From Chytriomyces cf. hyalinus JEL632 (lineage: Eukaryota > Chytridiomycota > Chytridiomycetes > Chytridiales > Chytriomycetaceae): a stretch of DNA of 64,000 nucleotides. The notes under the pieces were generated by a model. The model was given only the letters and a program-made list of their open reading frames with translations. It was not told the origin of the DNA and ran no database searches. This document shows, in pieces, positions 55,739 to 64,000 of the stretch. Positions within the stretch are counted from its first letter, which is position 1. Each line of letters opens with the position of its first letter. The stretch covers positions 1 to 64,000 of the forward strand of contig JAIWWG010000019.1 in assembly GCA_025435555.1 (NCBI GenBank), written 5' to 3'. The translations under genes and the position numbers were made by a program.

Positions 55739-56040
55739 GGGAAAGGAGATGCGTGACAGGTAGGTGGAGGTGGTGAATAGGTGGGTGGTGGTGGTTCCGC
55801 CCCTCCTCTCGCCCTCTGCAACCCCCCTCAACGGCACCCCTCCCCATTTATTTGTGACCGATCCCATAATCACATTCCTCCGCACGGGGGATTTGCACCA
55901 CCACCACCACATTGTTTCCACCACCACCACACTGTTTCCACCACCACCATGAACCACCACCACCACACCACCAGAAATAAAGGGAGAAAAGAATAAAAAT
56001 AAAAGTAGGTCCAGCTATAATAGTTTTACAAGAAAAAAAA
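55739..56040. repeat. CCACCA-rich simple sequence
   Basis: Intergenic low-complexity DNA. From about 55896 to 55975 there are four clusters of (CCA)n separated by two TTGTTT/CTGTTT breaks; upstream is a GGTGG-rich and CCCCTCC-rich stretch. On the minus strand these read (TGG)n. Reading frames here are compositional artefacts. Confidence 0.8.
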
Positions 56041-56079
56041 AGAGAAAATGACCGCAACAGTTTGCAAACAAAATAAAAC

Positions 56080-58487
56080 TCAATCGCTACCTGAATCAGA
56101 GTCTGATCCAGAGGACGACCCGCTGTCCGATGAGTCTTGTGAGACAGCCTGCGTCATTGATTTTGGAGGTCCTTGCAAATGTCCACCTGGTCCTGTAGAT
56201 GCGGCCGGTCTCGAGTGGTTGCCACCGGATTTGGATGATGTTGCAGATGCGGCGGCAGCAGCGTTCACGACAAAGTGGTATAGCTTCGACAGGGTCACCT
56301 TGTCCAAGGCGTCAATGTCCAATTCAATTTCGTCCTGACCTTCAGCCGCCTAAAAACGAGACACGAAGCATGCGGGTAAGATACAAAGTTAAATGACCAA
56401 AAAAAAAAAATTGCTCACTGTGTCAATATTTGGCATTCCACTGCGAATAATCTCAAACACGCGCTCAAGTTTCTCTGGTGCAAGCATCTCAATCTTTTCA
56501 CTCAGTTCCTTCTTTTGGTTATATGTTATTTCCTTAACAACGGGCTGCTGTGCATGCACGCCAGATCTTCGGGCGGCAGAACTGCTGCTCTTTTTTTTCT
56601 TTTTGCTGGCAGTTATGGATGAATGGTAGCTTGCAACAGCTGCTGATGCAGAGGGAGGAAGTGCCGATTGAGCGGCGAGAAGTTGTTGCTGCATTGCGTG
56701 CAGTTTTGCTTTCTTGTGCTTCTTTTTATCCTTGTTTCCCTTGTGGGCGGCCAGTTTCGTGACTTCCTCCATAAGTTTAAGCAAATTCTCCTGCACTTTA
56801 CCGAATTCTAGGAGAAGCATGGAAACGTGATTAGATTACTACCCGCAAAACACACCAGACAATATTCTTTCACACCTTTTCCTTCCTCCTCACTGCTGCT
56901 ACTACTACCAGAGTCGCTGTCAGCAGCACCGGCGGATCCGCCCATGGCAGAACCGGAGAACGATCCACGTTTCACAGGAACGTTCTTGTCAACAGGCAAG
57001 AAGGGTCTGTCACGCCATTTCAGTTCAAAGACTTGTTCAAGCTGCCGCCCCATTCGATTCACTTCACTGCCATCTGCATTGAAGGTATAGCAGTTGCGAA
57101 ACACAAGTCGTGCGTCAGCCTCAAACTCGGCTCCATTCGCATAAGCCTGAGAATCCAGTTTTTTTTGGATCGTGCCAAAGTCCATCGGATGCCGGATAAT
57201 GTGTGGGTACGTTGGGATCTGCAGTTTGACATGATCCACTGGCTCCAAAAACGGAAAACTGAATGCATAGTATTTGGCTTTGAAAAGCTCTCTAGTGGTA
57301 ATGACGGCGTGGCGAAGATCCGAAACAGCTTGACGGGACATTGGTTTCCGATTCGGTGATGATGATTCTAGACCCACGCGAGGTGGTGGTTGCACGTCTC
57401 GTTTTGGCCGTTCAGCTTGCGCTAAACCGTGATGAATGGGTGCTTGTTGAAGGTTCGGTCGCTTTTTTTCAATCTGTTGATGACAATTCTTAATTCCCAG
57501 ATGCGCCAAATGGAGAAAAAAAAAAAGGACGTACGCTAGTTGGCATCTTTAGCAGCTGTTGCTGGATATATCCTTGAAGACGCTGTGCCATTGCACCAAT
57601 AAGACTTTCCCGCCCGTTGAATAAGTAGCAGTTGTCAAACATGAGTGTACAGTCGTCTATAAACCCATGCGCGCTCTTGTACTGATGTGCTTCCATTTTC
57701 TTTTGAATCGTGCTCAGGTCCATCGGCCGCTTCACCACGTCAAAATATGTGGGAATGCCAAGCCGGATTGGGTCAACAGGTGCAAGAAACGGAGGCGCAT
57801 CCTTGAGTCGGCGTACTTTGCCAATAATTTGGTTACAGTACTTCAGCTGGGCCAGATCAAGCTGTGTTGGGGTGTGAGTGGCGTGATGGTTTACAGATGA
57901 GTGGGGAGCGGTTGCTGATGCGGAAGATGCTGTAGGTTGTGGAGAGACAGACTGATAATGTGTCTGAACCATTTTCATGAGGAAACCAAGCACCTGGAAC
58001 ATCAAAAAAATTTAGGAGCAAACCTCATGAGAGGACTCGATCAGAGAATCGGGAGGAGAGTGAACATGAACAGGAGTAGAATGGACAGGAATAGGAAGCG
58101 GCATAGACGGTTCGATGAGTTGTTCGTTTGAATTTGGGCGATCTGGAGATTCGAGAGATTCGATCGATTCGAGCGTGGAAGTCTCGGGAACAAACTTTGT
58201 TTTTTTCGAGAGATGGCCTTCGTGATCATGATGATATGTTGAATTGTCGTCGGCTGCAGCAGAGTCGTGGCTGCTCTTGATGTTGGAGATGAACTCGGCG
58301 CTGACGGGGCTTCTGTTAATTTTGTTAGAATTGACAGAACAATGGGCAGACAAGAAAGGCACCAGACAAAATCAGGGGTGCGATAGATGGGAGGACGTGC
58401 GCCTTACCCGAGGGTGACTGATTCGGAAACGTTTTCGCCAGCAACGACAGGTGACAGCACCTCCTCTCCGTCAAGTGTTCTTTTCAT
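56080..58487 (-). CDS. bdf1: BET family double-bromodomain protein (Bdf1-like)
   Basis: Six exons: 58487-58408, 58312-58024, 57993-57535, 57473-56876, 56807-56419, 56349-56080 (694 aa). Order: acidic N-terminus; bromodomain 1 (PVDPIRLGIPTYFDVVKRPM, FDNCYLFNG); bromodomain 2 (FLEPVDHVKLQIPTYPHIIR, FRNCYTFNADGSEV); a Lys-rich motif B (KGNKDKKKHKKAKLHAMQQQ); NET domain (ITYNQKKELSEKIEMLAPEK ... ELDIDALDKVTLSKLYHFV); Ser/Asp SEED tail (SSSGSDSDSGSD). Both acetyl-lysine-binding Asn residues are present. The aromatic WPF shelf is changed to PPF in BD1 and FPF in BD2, as also happens in fungal BETs. Reads acetylated histone H4, recruiting TFIID. Intron 2 would be only 30 nt (57994-58023). Confidence 0.94.
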
Positions 58488-59154
58488 TGTTGAGATGTAA
58501 GACGGGGTGCAGGCCGTTGGGCAAGTGTGTATATGCGTGTGTGTTGTGTGTGTGTGTTGATGTTCGATGCGTGTCCGAAAGCGAGTTGGGTGGAGATGGG
58601 GGTTGTCGTTGCGAGAAGTCCCGTCCCAGCGTAAGTTAAGCGGGATTTGGTTAAAACTGGGATTTTGGATGGAAAAAAAAGGAAGGGCCAAAAAGTATTT
58701 ATAGCATTTTGCGCAGCAAGTCACGTGACTATGAATCACTTTCATTTTTGACTGTTTTTGCGCATGTCCAGGACCCCCTCCTGCCTCCGCTGCTGCGCTG
58801 TCCGGTGCCCGGGTCGGGGCGGCAGAGGCATCCGTGCGCTGCTCGAGTTGTCGCCTGGCCGTGGCCTCGGCGGCTTCTAGATCCCAAACCTACCTCCAAC
58901 GCTCGCGTGCCAGGTCCAGTCATGCCCACATGCAAAGTACCCGCTTGCACTGTTTAGAGCGAACCGCTCTTCCAGGAGCACGATCCCTGTTAAAGCGTGA
59001 GAGAAGAGAAAAGGCTTCGAATCATTTGATTGCGTTTTCAGTTCCACGTGTCAAGTCATGTTCAGCACCACATCAAGTTCGTGCAGGCCACAGTGAAAAG
59101 AAAGCAACTTTATTTGAAATGCGGCATAAGAGAAGGGAGAATTGAAGATGACAA
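58488..59154. other. Intergenic region
   Basis: 667 bp: promoter of the BET gene (with a (GT)n tract at 58536-58558) and 3' flank of the MDR gene. A GC-rich block at 58750-58920 is unusual for local intergenic DNA, but no gene or structure could be assigned. Confidence 0.45.
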
Positions 59155-60284
59155 TCACAGAGTGTAAACCAACTTTGTTCCACGGACTTTTCCGCCGCGG
59201 AGCAACGCCAGACCCTTCAACACGCCTTCCAACCCGCTGCCACCCTCATTCACAGTGGGCTTGTGGACCTTGATCTTGCCCTCAGCAAGCAGCTTGGTGC
59301 TGAGCGTGCCAAATGCCTTTGCATACTCAAAGTCCTCAGCGTTCGGTGCGCGTTCGATTCCCCAAGCGGGCTTAGAGACAGCCTCCCCAAGCACGGAGTA
59401 CGCCAACGTTGACTTGACTTTGATGTTCGGGTTCACAGCTGCGAATACGGAAGCATCCACGCCGAGGAGGGCAGAGTAAATCCCACCTTTGGGGGAAAAC
59501 GATTCAGCGCTAATCTTTAGCGAGCTTCCTTCGGAGATGCAGTCCAGGACATGTTCGATCGCGTTTTTGGAGGCAGCCCGGATGTCAGCGCTGACAGTTG
59601 GCGAGTTGTAGTCAAACACAAAGTCAGCTCCAAGAGATTTTACGTAATCAAAGCTGCTCGGCGAGGCAGTGGAGATGACAGTGAAACCAGACAACTTTGC
59701 AAACTGAATGGCAAGAGCTCCGGTGGCTGTGGAACCTCCGTAAATGAGGATCGGTTTTCCCTCCATCGTGTTGGACGCGCCAGGGAGGGGAAGACCAAGC
59801 GACTGGTACACAGCCTGACCGACAGTGAAGATGCCGACACCGAGTGTGGCAGCCTCCTCGTTCGACAAGTTCTCGGGAATGAATTGCTGAATATCTCCTT
59901 TTGCAGCAATGATTTGCGCAAACGAGCCATCTTCACTCTGCAACCAATTAGCGCCGTGAGCGATTCCCCAGACGCGGTCGCCGACCTTGAACTGCTTCGT
60001 GACTTTAGGACCCACAGCCAAAACGGTGCCTAATTATGAATAAAATGCCATATTAGATTCAGCGACGCGCAAAGACGAGCGAACAAACCGGCATAATCGC
60101 AGCCAACAGTGTGTCCGACAGGCGCAAGGTAGTCAATGTGCTTCCAGTCAGTTGGGTTTAAGGCGACAGCAGCAACCTTGACGAGAATATAGTCATCGCG
60201 AAGGGCAGGGACTTTGGTTTCTTTGACGGCAGCCTTGGTGTGGCCTTCGATCTTGAGCGCGTAGGTTGTGGCTGGAATACTCAT
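59155..60284 (-). CDS. MDR-family zinc-independent oxidoreductase (enoyl/quinone reductase type)
   Basis: Exons 60284-60089 and 60029-59155 (356 aa). GroES-like N-terminal half (ILVKVAAVALNPTDWKHIDY, PVGHTVGCDYAGTVLAVGP) and Rossmann half (GKPILIYGGSTATGALAIQF) with NADP(H)-binding glycines. The catalytic Zn ligands of alcohol dehydrogenases are absent, so it fits the enoyl-reductase/ToxD/LovC group rather than ADH. Cytosolic. Such proteins reduce enones or act in trans with polyketide synthases; no biosynthetic cluster is nearby, so a stand-alone detoxification role is as likely. C-terminus LRGGKVRGTKLVYTL is typical. Confidence 0.9.
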
Positions 60285-62161
60285 TGTTGGATGTGACGTT
60301 GTTGTTGTTTGATGTTCAGAGCAGCAGCCTTTTTATAGCAGCGACTGATAAATACGGACGCTGTTTGAAATCATTATGGACGCAGCATAAACTACTGTTG
60401 GAATTTCGAATCACGGATTACTTATTGAACAACAAAATGCTTTCAAATCCATGTCTTCACATCCAAACACATCCACGCCTGTCCTTCTTTGGCTCTGACT
60501 ATTTGGCGCGTTGGTTCAAATGAATGGGTCGGAACGTATGAAGAATGCGCTTGCAGTGGTGAAACCTGGCTCTACGCGAGAGGCTAAGAGATTCTTTACA
60601 GAAGAGTGCCGATTACGTGCGATGGACCCGATATTTGGTGGATATTCAAAACAGAGAATCAAAGAGGCAGTTGAATGTATCAAGATCCATTGTTCAAATT
60701 CACCATCACGAAGCTTTTGCCCAATTCAAAAGTAGACTGCTTCTGAATACAACAACCCGTACCCTCCCGCCCTCCCTCTCCATCCGCATGCAGCAAGAAG
60801 AAACACAAGCCATTCATCTCATTGAACCACTTGACCCACACAGCACCAACAACTTCACCACCACATGTCTCTGAAGACGGCCAGATCCTCGTCAACGCAT
60901 GCGAACGAGGAGACCATCCGATGATTGGCAAAATGATCTTCTTTTCACCAATCACCGGATGGAATCCTTGTATGCACGCGTTGACAAGGATCTTGGCGTC
61001 TTCAGAGTCCTGTGGTCACAAAAACTCTTTATCGATGTGAGGTAAACATCTGCCTCTTTCTCATAAACTCAAGAGTAAGACTGTGTGCAATTGATCATAA
61101 ACTAGCTTTTGTTTTAAACACGTTAGAGATGGCATTGAAACAGGTATTGCAGTTGTCCGAGTGAGCCGTTGTGACTAAGCATTGGTGAGTATCGTAATCA
61201 ATATGCGCTTGAGTGAACAAAGCCCAGCAGCAATCCTGAAAAGTGCACACCCCAAATGCGCAAACATGTTCTGTGCTCAGAGTTCACTGCAGAGGCCTCT
61301 CCTGTTGCAGTCCCATTAAGAAAGGAAAAAATTTGCGGTCCGCTGTCCGATCGGGCAAAGGCACAAATGGCTTTTAATGAGTTCAAGTGAAGTGAGTGGG
61401 GTTTAGTGAGTCTCATGTGTGAGCCTGTCGAATCTTGAGTCGGAGGTTGCAACTGGATCTGGAATCCATGAACCCAGTGCCCTTTTCTACCGTCGCCAGT
61501 CTTCAGGAGCTGCTCCCACTTCGCAATCTCAAAAGCTGGAGCCTGCAGTTGTACCTGATGTACCAGGAACTCGCGCGAAACCACCCCGCCACCGGCTTCA
61601 CGAAAGGCGAACACTTCGAACGATATGCTGAACTCCGATAACCAGTTTCAAAAGCACTGCTCTTGTGTACTCTGCAAGAACTTACTCATCACAAGGCAAG
61701 GAATAAAAACGCAATCTGTTTCTGTTCTCAGTTGTGCTTTGCATGTTTCCACACAGAAGATTCTCGTGCAAAGGACCAAACACTTCCACACATCGCGCAT
61801 TGAGTGTTCCATGAAAGTCGTCTGATACGGTAGCTGAATGCTCGATGTTTGCTGCTTACGGGTGAATCGCCAGTGCCAGGTTTCACTTCATCGCCGGCGA
61901 CATCACTCAATTAGCCAAAGCTAATGAAGCGATTAGCATATACGACTATTTTGAATGCAGCCAAGCGAACAACCAAAATCTCAATTATTTTCATGAAACT
62001 GTTTATGTGAAACAAGGAAATTGCTGCATTCTCCTTCACCAACCTCCATTTCGAAACGTTGTTTAAACTACCGAAAAACTACTCATCATTCCTGCTACCT
62101 GGTAGCTAGTTCTCTTCAGCTACCGACACTATTTTGTTCTATCTTTCCCTCAAGCATCAAG
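60285..62161. other. Gene-poor region with a foldback and short relic frames
   Basis: 1.9 kb. Contains an ATG frame at 60520-60735 (71 aa, RMKNALAVVKPGSTREAKRF) and another ending at 61641 (LPLRNLKSWSLQLYLMYQEL), neither with introns or a family. The foldback at 60861-61015 sits between them. These may be gene relics. The right end is the promoter of the single-pass membrane protein. Confidence 0.4.
60861..61015. repeat. Imperfect inverted repeat, 68-bp arms, 19-bp loop
   Basis: Left arm 60861-60928 and right arm 60948-61015 are reverse complements at 57 of 68 positions with no gap; the loop is CAAAATGATCTTCTTTTCA. The arms end abruptly in CCACA / TGTGG. Transcribed, this would form a long hairpin. 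Confidence 0.9.
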
Positions 62162-63130
62162 ATGGCTCCCCAAGACCCAGCATTCGAAACTGTATCCGAC
62201 CCCTCCAGCGATTTTATTGCGACTGATCCAACAATCACATTTCGGCCTCACTTCAGAAGCGGATGGACCGGAGAAAGAGGTGGTTGGGGATTTCGAACAG
62301 CCAACTCCATCCAAGAAGCCTCCCCCACAACTTCAATAATCACTACCGAATCACAAACGTCCTCACTACCCGCATCTGCCACAGCAGTGGTAGCCGGGTT
62401 CGTTCCAACTGGAAAATCATTTGAAACCAACACCCACCCAGTCAACACTGCGTTCCTGCAAGGCACAGCCTACGCAACTTCAGCAACGGATTCTGATCTC
62501 GCCAGAGGAAACGGTATCTCAATGAGCCCGCTCGCTATGATCCTGGGCGGTTTGGGAATCTTGGCGCTCATTTGGGTCGCGATTTTCTGCTGCGTGTGTT
62601 TCCATCGCAAACGGCGGTCCACTGCTAAACTCGATGAAGAAGACGGTGGCAAATCTGAATGGGTTCCTCCTTCCGTGGACAAGAAAGAAGCAGTTGATTC
62701 AAGCGTTGGCGTGTACAGCGAAAGCGACTATTTCGACGCTTACAGCTTACCCATTGTCGGCGAGGACGTGCATTCGCCACCGGTCAAAAGTCAATATAGT
62801 CACCAAGCATCAGGATATCTTATGCCTCATGACGCGCTTGTGCAACAAGAACACTACAATATGTTCGCCAATACGTCAGCAGTTGAAAACAACCGACCTG
62901 GCACAGCTGACCCGGTCAAGATGGATCGCAACAAGTCGAGCGCTAGCAGCGTGTATCCAGACTCCATGTTCTTTTCACCTGAGGAAGTGGATGGAGCGCA
63001 GGTGGAGTACGAATACAATGCATTTACCAAAGACCTGAGCAGACGGAAATCGATTGCGGACGAGTGGAGAAGCGAGCTTGAGCTTGCCATGATCGAGACG
63101 TCGTCCAAAGCAGCTGCAAATGAGCTGTAG
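62162..63130 (+). CDS. Single-pass membrane protein with glycosylation-type ectodomain
   Basis: Single exon, 322 aa from MAPQDPAFETVSDPSS; an ATG at 62021 would add a 47-residue segment with a weak hydrophobic patch (LQLPTLFCSIFPSSIK). Residues ~1-115 are Ser/Thr-rich; one TM (LAMILGGLGILALIWVAIFC) is followed by CVCFHRKRRSTAK, so N-out/C-in orientation is expected, reverse-anchor style. The cytosolic ~180 residues have Tyr/Pro/Ser sites (ESDYFDAYSLP, SSASSVYPDSMFF). No family recognised; topology recalls fungal wall sensors or mating proteins but there is no Cys-rich domain. Confidence 0.65.
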   Translation: MAPQDPAFETVSDPSSDFIATDPTITFRPHFRSGWTGERGGWGFRTANSIQEASPTTSIITTESQTSSLPASATAVVAGFVPTGKSFETNTHPVNTAFLQGTAYATSATDSDLARGNGISMSPLAMILGGLGILALIWVAIFCCVCFHRKRRSTAKLDEEDGGKSEWVPPSVDKKEAVDSSVGVYSESDYFDAYSLPIVGEDVHSPPVKSQYSHQASGYLMPHDALVQQEHYNMFANTSAVENNRPGTADPVKMDRNKSSASSVYPDSMFFSPEEVDGAQVEYEYNAFTKDLSRRKSIADEWRSELELAMIETSSKAAANEL

Positions 63131-63289
63131 CCCGATTTCCAAGAAGCAAGAGAGACTCTAGCATTGTTTAAAAAAGGAAGTGGGCGTGAAAGTTAGCGTT
63201 GTCAACTTTCAAAAGCGCCCGCATGTTGGCGATGAAGTAAATAAAATGTGCATCAAGAAAATAAACATCTTTTATTGCAAAGCGCAGAC

Positions 63290-64000
63290 ATGGCAGGTAC
63301 GCCCTCCACTCCCAGGTCTCTGCGCATGTACGATACTCACCCTTACTTGAACACATCCAAAACGCACTCTCAGACCATCTCGCCAGCATCTACGGGACCG
63401 AGAAGGTGCGGGCATACTTTTAAATCAAACACCCTGCACCTGTTAAACCAACCCCTTCACTCCACACACACACCAAACAGGACAAAGTCAACTGCTCGTT
63501 CTACTTCAAGATCGGCGCGTGCCGCCATGGAGAACGCTGCTCGCGAAAACACGTCAAGCCAAACTTTAGCCAGACCATCCTCATTGCAAACATTTACCAG
63601 AACCCGGCCCATGAGGCAAACTGCACCTTGACTGAGGCGCAGCTGCAGGAACATTTTGAGTTGTTTTTTGAGGACATGTATGTGGAGATGTGCAAGTACG
63701 GCGAGGTTGAGGAGTTGAATGTGAGTCGCACTTGTCTGTTTCCTTGATTCGTTGTGATTGCAGCGTTTGTTTTTAACTATCGGCCTGTCTCTGATTCCAT
63801 TCAAGGTGTGCGATAATGTGGGCGACCATCTGCTTGGCAATGTTTATGTCATGTTCAAATACGAAGAAGACGCAGGAAAAGCCGTGGAAGCGCTCAACGA
63901 TCGTTTCTTTGCAGGTATTGATAAAAGTTGACGACCTGGCCTGTTTTACTGTGACCAGCCTTCACTCACTGTCCCATATTTTTTAATTCAGGCCGACCAG
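63290..64000 (+). CDS. U2AF1: U2AF small subunit (U2AF1/U2AF35), 5' part
   Basis: Exons 63290-63296 (7 nt), 63374-63405, 63481-63720, 63806-63914, 63992 onward beyond the window. Spliced start reads MADHLASIYGTEK, then DKVNCSFYFKIGACRHGERC with the first CCCH zinc finger, NFSQTILIANIYQNP, an RRM beginning at LQEHFELFFEDMYVEMCKYG, EVEELNVCDNVGDHLLGNVY, KAVEALNDRFFAGRP. U2AF1 reads the AG at 3' splice sites together with U2AF2. The second zinc finger and any RS tail lie past the window. The 7-nt first exon is required to produce the conserved MA(D/E) start; the unspliced reading has no alternative start. Confidence 0.95.

Noticed and set aside
55764-55996. His/Pro-rich protein frames
   Set aside because: Produced by CCACCA simple repeats; no start or splice support.
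61198-61641. Overlapping frames on both strands as a gene
   Set aside because: Neither has introns, a family signal or a clear start; treated as relic or chance.

Overview
This is a gene-dense eukaryotic window, read here as a fungus and most likely an early-diverging zoosporic (chytrid-like) one. The evidence is short spliceosomal introns (mostly 55-95 nt, GT...AG) in almost every multi-exon gene, fungal family markers (DUF4246, Spa2, Swi3/Csm3, BET/Bdf1), and Frizzled-like and class C GPCRs, which are absent from yeasts and moulds but occur in early fungal lineages. The placement is an inference from gene content; no rRNA or marker phylogeny is possible here. Gene models were built by hand from splice-site phase, so exon coordinates are given where reading frames join cleanly.

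Layout. 1-11 kb: the end of a C2H2 zinc-finger gene, a CSC1/OSCA (DUF221) stress-gated channel, two tandem type I membrane proteins with cytoplasmic SAM domains, and a Ctr-like copper-transporter relative with a large Cys-rich ectodomain. 11-18 kb: a SET-domain lysine methyltransferase with an unusual insert, casein kinase 1, tRNA-Gly(GCC), and urease accessory protein UreF. 18-28 kb: two Frizzled-like seven-TM receptors in tandem, separated by about 5.5 kb of low-density DNA holding a hypothetical acidic gene and a decayed Harbinger-type transposon (HARBI1 transposase plus a Myb/SANT-like gene). 28-40 kb: a four-TM protein, Spa2 polarity scaffold, NDUFA4/B12D subunit, Swi3/Csm3 replication-fork protein, a TLC-domain protein and a tail-anchored Nudix protein. 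40-48 kb: a DUF4246 gene followed by five head-to-tail copies of one uncharacterised ~327-residue family; all six share a HIE...PH...R pattern suggesting Fe(II)/2-oxoglutarate oxygenases. 48-54 kb: ribosomal protein eS10, a multi-TM protein, and a class C (GABA-B type) GPCR whose ectodomain is an ABC-type sugar-binding protein. 54-64 kb: a disordered/coiled-coil protein, BET double-bromodomain protein, an MDR enoyl-reductase-like oxidoreductase, a gene-poor stretch with a 68-bp-arm foldback, a single-pass membrane protein, and the 5' part of U2AF1.

Taken together the window is unusually rich in surface receptors: two Frizzled-like proteins, one binding-protein/GPCR fusion, two SAM-tailed type I proteins and a mechanosensitive-channel homologue. 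Several are tandem duplicates. The most striking items are the solute-binding-protein/class C GPCR fusion, the Frizzled-like pair around a dead transposon, and the six-gene putative oxygenase cluster.
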